From positions 1-14,653 of the forward strand of contig CAWDMN010000007.1 in NCBI GenBank assembly GCA_963803155.1: a DNA stretch of 14,653 nucleotides. The letters are read 5' to 3'. A program made the translations under genes and the position numbers. Below are positions 7,295-14,373 of the stretch, one piece after another. The DNA comes from CAWDMN01 sp963803155 (lineage in GTDB: Bacteria > Acidobacteriota > Terriglobia > Versatilivoradales > Versatilivoraceae). Position 1 is the stretch's first letter. Every line of letters starts with the position of its first letter. The notes beneath the pieces were generated by a model. The model was not told the origin of the DNA. It saw only the letters and a list, made by a program, of their open reading frames with translations, and did no database searches.

Positions 7295-8209
7295 TCAGTG
7301 CAAATAGGACTTGAGCGCGTCGCGTGAAATCAGAAATCCGCGCTTGATCAGTTCTTCGGTTTTTTCGAAGGCGCGATCTTCATGCTCAATGCTGACCACA
7401 TAATCATAACCGACGGCATAAAGGGCGCTGATGAACTGGGCCCAGTTGACTTCGCCAAGGCCGGGAAGACGTGGAATCTGCCAGCCCATGCCCAAGGAAA
7501 GAATACCGCGCTGATACAATTGTTCGCGGTCTACCCGCATATCTTTGGCGTGGACGTGGAAAATTCGGTCTCCAAATTCGTAGACAACCCGGATGTAGTC
7601 GATCATCTGCCAGACCAGGTGGGAAGGATCCAAATTCAATCCAAAATTGGCGTCGGGGATGATCTCCCACATTTTTTTCCATATGTAAGGAGTAGTCGCC
7701 AGGTTGTTTCCGCCTGGCCATTCGTCGTTGGAGAAAATCATGGGGCAGTTTTCGATGGCGATTTTCACTCCATGATCCGCCGCAAATTTTACGATGGGGG
7801 GCCAGGCCCGCGAGAAGAGATCCAGATTGGCTTCCACCGTCTTGTCCTTGTCTTTGCCGACAAAGGTGCCCACGACGGGAACTTTTAGCAGACCGGCCGC
7901 CACAATCACTCGTTTTAAATGCTCGATCATCTGGGCGCGGTGCTCGAGGTCCGGGTGAAGAGGATTTGGATAATAACCCAGGGAAGAGATTTCCAGCCCA
8001 TGTTGTCCCATCAATTCTAAAATGGAATCAGCTTGGGCGGAGGTCAAATCAGTGACGTCAATGTGGGTCACCCCCGCATATCTCCGGGCGGCTTTCCCCG
8101 CGGGCCAACAGGCTAATTCGAGCATCCCGAATCCGTTGGCGGAGGCCCAGTCCGCCAGCTCCTCCAAAGTCAGGTTTGGAAATGCGGCGCTCATTAATCC
8201 GAGTTTCAT
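7295..8209 (-). CDS. Sugar phosphate isomerase/epimerase-like TIM barrel (AP endonuclease 2 family)
   Basis: A 304-residue protein of the xylose-isomerase-like/IolE-IolI superfamily. MKLGLMSAAFPNLTLEELADWASANGF is the first beta-alpha unit. The divalent metal site is visible as VKIAIEN (E153), LNLDPSHL (D194, H197), FHVHAKD (H220) and VVSIEHED (E275). The reaction is probably isomerisation, epimerisation or dehydration of a sugar or cyclitol derivative in the cytoplasm. The family is broad and the substrate unknown. The IPRLPGLGEVNW segment around 245-256 is typical of this group. The start is supported by AAAGGA eight bases ahead of the ATG. It is the first of three minus-strand genes, but the 158-base gap to the permease leaves a shared transcript uncertain. 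It is divergent from the MFS transporter. Confidence 0.88.
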   Translation of the reverse strand: MKLGLMSAAFPNLTLEELADWASANGFGMLELACWPAGKAARRYAGVTHIDVTDLTSAQADSILELMGQHGLEISSLGYYPNPLHPDLEHRAQMIEHLKRVIVAAGLLKVPVVGTFVGKDKDKTVEANLDLFSRAWPPIVKFAADHGVKIAIENCPMIFSNDEWPGGNNLATTPYIWKKMWEIIPDANFGLNLDPSHLVWQMIDYIRVVYEFGDRIFHVHAKDMRVDREQLYQRGILSLGMGWQIPRLPGLGEVNWAQFISALYAVGYDYVVSIEHEDRAFEKTEELIKRGFLISRDALKSYLH

Positions 8210-8384
8210 TTGCGTGATCCTTTCTAAGACAGTGGTCAGTGATCAGTTTGTGATTAACCGTCTGTTCGGAAGAATAGAACGAATCATCCAATATGAGGCA
8301 ATCTTTCAGAGCTAAACGGTCATATACCGGAGTCCGACACCGAATTGAATCTTTTTTGTTTGCACGGAGAAATCATCAACTTGC

Positions 8385-8412
8385 TTGCAATCGGCAAGGC
8401 TTCAAGTAGAAT
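8385..8412 (+). promoter_or_regulatory. Candidate sigma-70-type promoter for the MFS gene
   Basis: TTGCAA (8385-8390) and TAGAAT (8407-8412) are separated by 16 bases, each differing from consensus at two positions or fewer. The start site would be near 8419, giving a leader of about 235 bases before the MFS start codon, which is long and contains the small frames and palindrome described separately. No operator is obvious. Confidence 0.4.
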
Positions 8413-8471
8413 CTGTATTTTGCAGTTTTATGAGGTGAAAATGCAATAAAGCAATACATGAGGAGTTAAAC

Positions 8472-8591
8472 ATGCCAGCACAGCTGGCTCAACAAGAAGA
8501 TGAAAACAAGGTGGGACGCGCGAGTGTGACGAAGTCACCCGTCGCGCGTCGCCTGGCCAGCCTCGCCTGCCGAGCCAGCGTGCACCGATGA
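8472..8591 (+). CDS. Possible 39-codon leader ORF or gene remnant
   Basis: An ATG follows AGGAGT (8461-8466) at five bases, a good ribosome site. The frame begins MPAQLAQQEDENK and ends at TGA 8589-8591. From codon 14 on it reads through the GC-rich palindrome (8511-8616), where it becomes Arg/Ser/Ala-rich and looks non-coding. Two readings fit: a leader peptide, or the true first 13 codons of an older gene whose body was replaced by the palindromic element. I do not recognise a family. Evidence is the ribosome site only. Confidence 0.22.
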   Translation: MPAQLAQQEDENKVGRASVTKSPVARRLASLACRASVHR

Positions 8592-8616
8592 CGGCGGTCA
8601 CTCGTGCCCGCTCCAC
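8511..8616. repeat. 106-bp GC-rich palindromic element in the MFS leader
   Basis: The ends are imperfect inverted repeats: GTGGGACGCGCGAGTG on the left, and on the right the complement of GTGGAGCGGGCACGAGTG. Inside the left end is a strong hairpin (8515-8550): GACGCGCGA pairs perfectly with TCGCGCGTC, and an inner GTGAC-GAA-GTCAC stem continues it. GC content is far above the AT-rich DNA just upstream. No transposase and no target duplication are seen. It is distinct from the 94-bp repeat, although its middle shares short runs such as GAGCC and CCTCGCC. It ends 24 bases before the MFS ribosome site. Confidence 0.65.
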
Positions 8617-8653
8617 TTTTGCCTAGCGGGGATTTTTCTTAGGAGACTCTCTT

Positions 8654-9951
8654 ATGAATAATCATGAGAATGATGCGGCTGAAGGAAAACTGCAGGTGAT
8701 CCCATCCGGCTATCGTTGGGTCGTGTTATTTTTTATCAGCTTGGCCATGTTCGGCAATTACTATGTCTACGATTGTGTCGAGCCGCTGGCTGATGTTCTC
8801 AAAACCCAGCTGCAATTTTCCGACAAAAATATCGGCTTGCTACAAGCCATATATAGCACACCCAATATCATCATGGTGTTGATTGGCGGGATCATCATCG
8901 ACCGCATCGGGACACGCCGTGCCACCCTGCTGTTTTCACTGATTTGTCTGTTTGGAGCCGCGTTGACTGCCATGAAGGGAGCCATTGGCGTGATGGCCGC
9001 CGGCCGTCTCTTTTCGGCTTGGGAGCGGAATCGCTAATTGTGGCGGTCACTACGGCCTTGGCCAAGTGGTTTCGCGGAAAGCAGCTCAGCTTCGCTTTTG
9101 GATTGAATCTCACCATTTCCCGGCTGGGGACGTATGCCGCGCAAACCTCGCCACTCTGGGCGGCTGGCCTTTATCTGAGCTGGCAGAAACCTCTGCTCCT
9201 AGCCTTGGTATTTACCGTAATTTCAGTTTTGGGAGCACTGGTTTATTTTGTGCTGGAATCCTCTCTCGAAAAGCAATATCCCGTAGGCAAAGCGGGAGAA
9301 ACCGACAAGGTGGTCTTCAAGGATATTTGGAGCTTTGGCAAATCGTATTGGTTTATCGTAGCCCTTTGCATCACTTTTTATTCGGGCATTTTCCCCTTCT
9401 TCACTTTTGCTTACAAATTTTTCATCGAAGCTCATGGAATGAGCCGTGAAAGAGCCAGTGTTCTGATTAGCAGCCTGACTCTCGCAGCCATGATATTTAC
9501 CCCGCTGTTTGGGCTCCTGGTCGACCGAATAGGGCGAAGATCTTTGTTCATGATGTTCGGCTCACTGCTCTTAATGCCGGTTTATCTAATGATGGTGTAC
9601 TCCCGGCTTCCACTCTATGTGCCCATGGCGATGATGGGAATTGCGTTTTCGCTCATCCCGGCCATCATGTGGCCTTCAGTGGCTTATGTGGTGGATCAAT
9701 CCAAGCTTGGGACAGCTTATGGTCTGATGACAATGATTCAAAATATCGGCCTGATGGCGCTCAACCTCATGATCGGTTGGGCGAATGACTTTGCCCGGGC
9801 TGGCGCGGCCAATCCGGGAGGATACGCCTTGGGAATGTGGATTTTTTCGTCTCTCGGATTCTTCGGTTTCTTCTTTGCCTTCCTGTTGCGAAAAAGTGAA
9901 ACCGGGCCGCATGCCCATGGACTCGAAACCATCACGACAAAAGCTGGCTAA
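8654..9951 (+). pseudogene. MFSD1-like major facilitator transporter, single-base frameshift
   Basis: The ATG follows AGGAGA by seven bases. The first frame (8654-9037) encodes three membrane segments, with LIGGIIIDRIGTRR (MFS motif A) and AAGRLF. It then reads SAWERNR and stops. The -1 frame from about 9012 continues seamlessly as FGLGAESLIVAVTTALAKWF through nine more membrane segments, a second LLVDRIGRRS motif, and a stop at 9949-9951. Adding one T to TTTT at 9011-9014 restores GRLFFGLGAES, the expected TM4 signature, and a protein of about 432 residues. The match to FGLG-ESL and FGL-L-ISRLG resembles the MFSD1 group, whose animal member exports dipeptides from lysosomes; the bacterial substrate is unknown. 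The TTT-TCG context is not a classical -1 slippery heptamer. Either a recent mutation or a homopolymer sequencing error could explain it. Confidence 0.85.
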
Positions 9952-9988
9952 TTTCAATTGCCTAATTCTACTTTGTTGGCCCAGTCAA

Positions 9989-10082
9989 CCGGGAGGGCGA
10001 GGCTCCGGCCGAGCCACGGCCTGTCCCGCTCACACGATGGTTCGCCAGGCGGAGTTCGCCGGAGCGGGAGGCTCGCCCTTCC
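9989..10082 (+). repeat. Dispersed 94-bp GC-rich palindromic repeat, copy B
   Basis: Second copy of the repeat at 4421-4514, in opposite orientation. It begins CCGGGAGGGCGAG, carries GCCGAGCCACGGCC and TCGCCAGGC, and ends GGGAGGCTCGCCCTTCC. Its terminal arms pair imperfectly (GGGAGGGCGAG against CTCGCCCTTCC). It fills much of the 233-bp gap between the convergent MFS and U32 genes, the same kind of location as copy A. The remainder of that gap (9952-9988, 10083-10184) shows nothing recognisable, and no intrinsic terminator for either gene. Confidence 0.8.
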
Positions 10083-10184
10083 GTGCATTCTATTCCCTGG
10101 GGCACTCTCTATTGAGTCGCACTTTGAATTACGCCCACTGAAACCTGTATCGGATGTCTCTCGATCGCGCGGCGATTCTCCGGT

Positions 10185-12005
10185 TTATTCTTCCAGGTAA
10201 ATCTCCATTTCGCAGCGGTCACAACAAAACTTCAGCTGGAAGCGATGATTTTCTTCGTCAATCAGGGATAATGGCAATTCTGGAACATTAGACTTGGCCG
10301 TCCCATCACACCATCCGAGTTCCTGCATGAGACAGTAACGGGTAGTCATCACCTTTCGGCCTTTCAGCGAAAGACCGCTTTCCGCGGCCCATTCGATTTC
10401 TTCGACGCCATGCCGCCGGTAAAAAGCTTCCGCCTTTCGATTAAGAACATTGCCCAGAAAATTGAGATGTTTTTCAGGAAAGGGGGAATTGTTTTTTTTG
10501 ATTTCCCCTGATTTTCGCGGGATCTGTTCGATTCTCGCCGCCTCGAGTTTGTCCACGGCTTCCCGGCGCAGAACATTCAAAGTGGAGATGGGAAAGAAAT
10601 AGGCTTGAGAGAGCTCTGCTTTAAAATCATCACAATAAAAGTGCGTCCCGCCTAGCCGGGTGAGCTGTTTTTTCAGGGTGGCGAGAGATTGATCCTTCTT
10701 CTCCGCCGGGGTCTTGAGCCCAGGGAGGAAAACGCTTATGGCGATATGGTCTTCATCTTCCAGGGACAACGCGAATCCGTCCCTCAACTCGCGGAACATC
10801 ATCTGGACGGAGATTTTCCGCACCGTTCGGCTTCTTTCAAGAGCCTGCATGAATAAATGATCGTGGTTGCGGAAGATGGGGAGGCCTTTGTGAAGTTTGT
10901 CGATTTTGTCTGGAAAAATCCGGGGCCCGCGGACCTCATTGATGACAGTGCCGCACAATTCTTGGTTTTCATCGAAGAAAGAGATGCCGTCGCCAGGGTT
11001 CAGTAGGATCTCGGATTGCAACTGGAAGGAGCCTTCATCGACATCGAAAATTTTCCCGAGAAGCTCCCCAATCATTTTAGGGGTATGAATAGATCCGGGG
11101 GATTTTACTCTGCCCCGCAAAAAATGTTCCGTAAAATCCCGATTGAAGGTTTTTCCCAGCGCAGGCTGAAAATCGAAGAGGCTCCGACCAGAGGAGGATC
11201 GTCTGAAATTTTTCCCTTCCAGAATGGAATCCAATCGCTGCCGGTAATGAGCAACCACATTGCTGACATATGTCTTATCCTTGAGGCGGCCTTCGATTTT
11301 GAAAGAGGTAATCCCGGCTTCCAGGAGATCCCCCAGAGAGTCGGCGAGATTAAGGTTTTTGAGCGAAAGCAGGAATCGGTCCTGTATCAGAACAGTTCTA
11401 TTTCGATCCGTCAGAGTATACCTTTTTCGGCAGGGTTGCGCGCACTGGCCCCGATTCCCGCTCCGGCCGCCCAGCGCATAGCTCATGGAACATTGTCCGC
11501 TGTAACAAACACAAAGAGCTCCATGCACAAAGCATTCAAGTTCCAATGTGGTCTTCTCGCGAATTTCCCGGATTTGGTCAAGCGAGAGTTCCCGGGCCAG
11601 AATGGCTCTTTGAAATCCGACTTTTTCCAGAAAGGCAACTCGATCACTGCTGTGGTTGTGCATTTGCGTGCTCGCGATCAGAGGGAGCGGAGGCAGCTCG
11701 CACTCGAGCAATCCCATGTCCTGGATAATCAGCCCGTTGGCTCCGGCTTCGTAAACTTTCCACGCCAGGCTTGTTGCCTGAGGAATTTCATGATCATAAA
11801 GCAGCGTATTCAGTGTGACATAAACCTTGGCCCAGTATTTGTGGGCCATACGGATCAGACATTCAATATCCCCTAACTTGTTTCCCGCATTTTCGCGGGC
11901 ACTGAACCGGTCCGCGCCAACGTACAAGGCATCGGCGCCACAATTGATCGCGGCTATGCCGCACTCCAGGTTCCGAACGGGCGCAAGCAGTTCGATCCTT
12001 TGCAT
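10185..12005 (-). CDS. Long U32 family protein (RlhA-like rRNA hydroxylation factor)
   Basis: A 606-residue U32 'peptidase' with the N-terminal TIM-like domain starting MQRIELLAPVRNLECGIAAI. ECFVHGALCVCYSGQCSMS (158-175) is the U32 signature. C165, C172, C188 and C192 (GQCAQPCR) are the probable iron-sulphur ligands. FKIEGRLKDKTYVSNVV follows near 235-250. The long C-terminal extension with a terminal CxxC (FCCDRCEMEI) matches the two-domain form represented by E. coli RlhA (YdcP, about 650 residues), which is needed for 23S rRNA C2501 hydroxylation; short members (TrhP/TrhO-linked, UbiU/UbiV) lack it. An rRNA modification role is thus likely, protease activity less so. It lies 30 bases after pgsA and probably shares its promoter. 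The ribosome site is weak (AAGG about 13 bases upstream). Confidence 0.9.
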   Translation of the reverse strand: MQRIELLAPVRNLECGIAAINCGADALYVGADRFSARENAGNKLGDIECLIRMAHKYWAKVYVTLNTLLYDHEIPQATSLAWKVYEAGANGLIIQDMGLLECELPPLPLIASTQMHNHSSDRVAFLEKVGFQRAILARELSLDQIREIREKTTLELECFVHGALCVCYSGQCSMSYALGGRSGNRGQCAQPCRKRYTLTDRNRTVLIQDRFLLSLKNLNLADSLGDLLEAGITSFKIEGRLKDKTYVSNVVAHYRQRLDSILEGKNFRRSSSGRSLFDFQPALGKTFNRDFTEHFLRGRVKSPGSIHTPKMIGELLGKIFDVDEGSFQLQSEILLNPGDGISFFDENQELCGTVINEVRGPRIFPDKIDKLHKGLPIFRNHDHLFMQALERSRTVRKISVQMMFRELRDGFALSLEDEDHIAISVFLPGLKTPAEKKDQSLATLKKQLTRLGGTHFYCDDFKAELSQAYFFPISTLNVLRREAVDKLEAARIEQIPRKSGEIKKNNSPFPEKHLNFLGNVLNRKAEAFYRRHGVEEIEWAAESGLSLKGRKVMTTRYCLMQELGWCDGTAKSNVPELPLSLIDEENHRFQLKFCCDRCEMEIYLEE

Positions 12006-12035
12006 AGTTCCATTTTACCTTGAATTCAAACCAAT

Positions 12036-12635
12036 TCAGAAGCCAGCGGGAGGAAGGTCGGTCACCAATTTCCGACCCTGGTAGATGTAGTGTAAGCCGG
12101 AAAAAATGGTAATGACGCCGGTTGCGATGAAAAGCCAATGGATGAACGGGTGAGTGTAGCCGAGATGGTTGAAATATAAGACCACCAGGATGGTCACGAT
12201 TTGCATGAAGGTAGTGGTCTTCCCAAAAATCGAGGGCTTGAAAGTGCGGTGGCCCGTCGAGAGCGCGATCATCAGGGCGCTGGCAATCAGCAACACATCC
12301 CGGCTCAGCACAAATATCGTCAGCCAAAGCGGGATGGTAATGGTGAGTCCAAGGCCCTTGGTGGAAAGAACCACGAAGGAAGTGGTCAGCAGGAGCTTGT
12401 CCGCAATGGGATCAAGGTAGGCGCCCAGCTGGGTTTTTTGCTGGAAGAGCCGGGCAATCAGTCCATCCAGCCCGTCGGTGATTCCGGCCAAAATAAAGAC
12501 GATAAATGCCCAACCCGCCATTTCGTATACCAGCAAAACGACAAAGATGGGGATGAAAATCATTCGGAGCAAAGTCAGCTGATTCGCCGTAGTCAGAATT
12601 TGATTGGACATGTTGGGATATGAATTTTTGCTCAT
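12036..12635 (-). CDS. pgsA: CDP-diacylglycerol--glycerol-3-phosphate 3-phosphatidyltransferase
   Basis: Inner-membrane enzyme that makes phosphatidylglycerol phosphate from CDP-diacylglycerol and glycerol 3-phosphate, the committed step to phosphatidylglycerol and cardiolipin. The CDP-alcohol phosphotransferase motif is complete: TDGLDGLIARLFQQ, then GAYLDPIAD, giving D54, D57, A61, R62, G71, D75 and D79 in the pattern DGxxAR-x8-GxxxDxxxD. About five to six membrane helices are visible. Length (199 residues) is normal. An ATG two codons upstream (12641) overlaps the ribosome site directly, whereas GGAG six bases before 12635 fits that start. It heads an operon with the U32 gene. PgsA is favoured over PssA or cardiolipin synthase by the NQLTLLRMIFIP N-terminus and LSRDVLL segment, but specificity is inferred. 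Confidence 0.92.
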   Translation of the reverse strand: MSKNSYPNMSNQILTTANQLTLLRMIFIPIFVVLLVYEMAGWAFIVFILAGITDGLDGLIARLFQQKTQLGAYLDPIADKLLLTTSFVVLSTKGLGLTITIPLWLTIFVLSRDVLLIASALMIALSTGHRTFKPSIFGKTTTFMQIVTILVVLYFNHLGYTHPFIHWLFIATGVITIFSGLHYIYQGRKLVTDLPPAGF

Positions 12636-12656
12636 GCTCATCTCCGAAAACAGCCA

Positions 12657-12685
12657 ATATTAATAAAGTGGATGATTAGTGTCAA
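12657..12685 (-). promoter_or_regulatory. Near-consensus sigma-70 promoter of pgsA
   Basis: On the minus strand TTGACA (12680-12685, perfect consensus) and TAATAT (12657-12662) are spaced by exactly 17 bases. The start site falls near 12650, leaving a leader of about 15 bases that contains the GGAG ribosome site. This is the clearest promoter in the window and should drive pgsA and the U32 gene. Confidence 0.75.
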
Positions 12686-12709
12686 TTCTTATGAGACATT
12701 CTTATGAGA
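12685..12709. repeat. Tandem 12-bp direct repeat abutting the pgsA -35
   Basis: ATTCTTATGAGA occurs at 12685-12696 and again at 12698-12709, one base apart (13-bp period). On the pgsA strand this reads as two TCTCATAAGAAT copies running directly into TTGACA. The second copy with its flank also forms ATTCT-TATG-AGAAT, a small dyad. A tandem site touching the -35 is a classic place for an activator, or for a repressor competing with polymerase. No regulator gene is next to it. Confidence 0.55.
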
Positions 12710-13042
12710 ATTCGCAGAGCAAAAAAAGTACTGTACCGTTTTGGCCGGACAGGTTGGCAGGGGAATGTGTAACCCCTCATGCTCTAGATGCGGCATCCCC
12801 CCGGCGTTATTCACGATGCGCTGAGGCATCCTGCGACTAGCTGCTGCGCCAAAAATGTGTGGGATTATAATTGACTTCGGGCAGTCTCTCGCCTTTCGAG
12901 GATTTGTTTTGTGCTAATATCTGAATGGTCTATTTCGAACTTGAAGCTTGGTTCTTGGCGTCAAGTTTTGAATGGTTCCACCAGAAAGTCCCTATGATCC
13001 GAGACGAAGTCTCGTTAGCTTTTTCAGGAAGGGGAGGGAAAA
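12710..13042. other. Upstream region of hemB
   Basis: No gene is supported. AGGGG-AATGTGTAA-CCCCT (near 12758-12776) and GATGC-GCTGAG-GCATC (near 12819-12834) are short dyads. TATAAT at 12866-12871 and TTGACT at 12871-12876 are promoter-like but in the wrong order relative to each other for a plus-strand promoter. TAATAT near 12916 has only a weak -35 upstream. An in-frame-looking stretch from 12925 overlaps hemB out of frame and is not credible. A strong purine-rich ribosome site, GGGGAGGG (13031-13038), ends the region. Confidence 0.45.
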
Positions 13043-14014
13043 ATGGAGAAACCCTATTATCGCCTACGCCGTTTGAGAAGCCACTCTCTGCTGCGCTCCA
13101 TGGTCAGTGAGACGCGTCTATCGCCATGGAATTTTATCTATCCGTTGTTTGCCTGTCCGGGCAAAGGAATCCGCAAGGAGATCAGTTCCATGCCGGGCAA
13201 TTACAATATGTCGGTAGATGAAATTGTCAAGGAATGCCGTGAAGTGGTTTCCCTGGGAATTCCGGCCGTCTTGTTATTTGGCCTGCCGCCCGACAAGGAT
13301 GAGATAGCCAGCGGGGCTTATGCCGAAGATGGCATTGTCCAGCAAGCAGTGCGGGCCATCAAAGCCGAAGTCTCAGGGTTACTGGTCATTACTGATGTCT
13401 GCCTGTGCGAATACACTTCGCATGGCCATTGCGGACCCATCCGGAATGGGGATGTGGACAACGACAGCACGCTTGAGCTGCTGGTGCGCACCGCTCTTTC
13501 TCACGCCCGTGCTGGCGCGGATGTCGTGGCTCCCTCCGATATGATGGACGGCCGGGTTCGCGCTATTCGTCAAGAGCTGGATCAAAACGGATTTGAAAAA
13601 ACTCCCATTCTTTCCTATGCCGCAAAATATGCTTCCGGTTTTTATGGCCCATTTCGGGAGGCCGCCCAATCGGCCCCTCAGTTTGGAGACCGCCGGTCTT
13701 ATCAAATGGATCCGGCCAACCAGCGGGAAGCCATCCGGGAAGTGGCTCTCGACATCGAAGAAGGCGCCGATATCGTCATGGTCAAACCCGCCATGCCTTA
13801 CTTGGATGTTATTTACCGGGTGAAGACGGAGTTTGATATCCCGGTGGCTGCCTACCAGGTGAGCGGGGAATTTGCGGCCCTGGTGGCGGCTCATCGGAAC
13901 GGCTGGCTGGACCGGGAACGCACCATCATTGAGTCTTTGACTTCCATCAAGCGGGCCGGAGCGGATTTGATTATCACTTACTTTGCCAAAGACGCAGTGA
14001 AGATGATTCGTTAA
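13043..14014 (+). CDS. hemB: Delta-aminolevulinic acid dehydratase (porphobilinogen synthase)
   Basis: Condenses two 5-aminolevulinate molecules to porphobilinogen, the first common pyrrole of haem, sirohaem and corrinoid synthesis, in the cytoplasm. The 323 residues are full length. SYAAKYASGFYGPFREA holds the A-site/P-site lysine K195 and VMVKPAMPYLD holds Schiff-base K248. DVCLCEYTSHGHCGP carries C120, C122 and C130, the cysteine-rich catalytic zinc site, so this is a zinc-dependent rather than aspartate/magnesium-type enzyme. APSDMMDGRV and the C-terminal AYQVSGE are also diagnostic. The start follows GGGGAGGG by four bases. hemL follows on the same strand after 359 bases, giving consecutive C5-pathway genes in reverse order of reaction; the long repeat-bearing spacer may separate their transcription. 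Confidence 0.98.
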   Translation: MEKPYYRLRRLRSHSLLRSMVSETRLSPWNFIYPLFACPGKGIRKEISSMPGNYNMSVDEIVKECREVVSLGIPAVLLFGLPPDKDEIASGAYAEDGIVQQAVRAIKAEVSGLLVITDVCLCEYTSHGHCGPIRNGDVDNDSTLELLVRTALSHARAGADVVAPSDMMDGRVRAIRQELDQNGFEKTPILSYAAKYASGFYGPFREAAQSAPQFGDRRSYQMDPANQREAIREVALDIEEGADIVMVKPAMPYLDVIYRVKTEFDIPVAAYQVSGEFAALVAAHRNGWLDRERTIIESLTSIKRAGADLIITYFAKDAVKMIR

Positions 14015-14373
14015 GGTTGTGGGGAGCAGACGGCAGACGGCAGACGAGAAATGGCAGACGAGAAATGGCAGAGGGGAGACGGCGGACAGTGGGCGGTGAA
14101 CAGAGGGCAGTAGATAGTTTGCAGGAAGTGGCAGGTCTTGAGCAACGAGAAAATTGGCCTGATTTTTTAGGTTGATATTTTTGCCTGGATGCCAGTGATT
14201 GTCGAGATTTTAAAGCAGATAAATATTTGTGGAATCTCAGCCATCATGATTTAGCCTGGTCTGACTTGGTACTTGCTACTGACTGTTTGCTATCTCCCGT
14301 CTGACGTCTGCCGTTTCCCGTCTCCTGCGTCCGGTCTCCTATATGCTGTTCCCTCATTTGTTGGGAGGTTGCC
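14015..14373. repeat. Low-complexity inverted repeat region between hemB and hemL
   Basis: The left part carries CAGACGG-type 7-base units three times in tandem (14027-14047) and a 14-base unit GGCAGACGAGAAAT twice (14039-14066), then degenerate GGCAGAGGGGAGACGGCGG-like sequence to about 14115. The right part (about 14280-14340) reads TCCCGTCTGACGTCTGCCG and so on, which is the complement of the same GGCAGACG/GGGAAACGG words, making a diffuse inverted repeat about 150 bases apart. The AT-rich centre contains a weak promoter-like TTGTCG-17-AATATT pair (14199-14227) that could serve hemL. No coding frame is supported. Ribosome site GGGAGG (14363-14368) belongs to hemL. Confidence 0.6.

Larger units (their letters stand above)
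8210..8653. other. Divergent regulatory region between isomerase-like and MFS genes
   Basis: These 444 bases separate two divergent starts. The half near the isomerase (8210-8340) has no clear promoter; it contains GTGGTCAGTGATCAG, a short GTCAGT-type low-complexity stretch. The other half holds a candidate promoter (8385-8412), two minimal frames, a 39-codon frame with a good ribosome site, and a 106-bp palindromic element just ahead of the MFS ribosome site. Confidence 0.55.

Noticed and set aside
8428..8616. A 62-codon minus-strand frame in the MFS leader
   Set aside because: It lies almost wholly in the GC-rich palindrome, has no ribosome site, and looks like an artefact of the repeat.
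9008..9017. Programmed -1 ribosomal frameshifting in the MFS gene
   Set aside because: CTC-TTT-TCG is not an X-XXY-YYZ slippery heptamer and no downstream pseudoknot is evident; membrane transporters rarely use this. A lost T is simpler.
11016..11876. A 286-codon plus-strand open frame
   Set aside because: It is antisense to the U32 gene, which has the full U32 signature and iron-sulphur cysteines; the antisense product has no family resemblance.
12925..13110. A 61-codon frame overlapping the start of hemB
   Set aside because: No ribosome site, no recognisable sequence, and it runs out of frame into hemB, which has a strong ribosome site.
14027..14072. CRISPR array
   Set aside because: The units are 7 and 14 bases long, directly adjacent with no unique spacers, and no cas gene is nearby.
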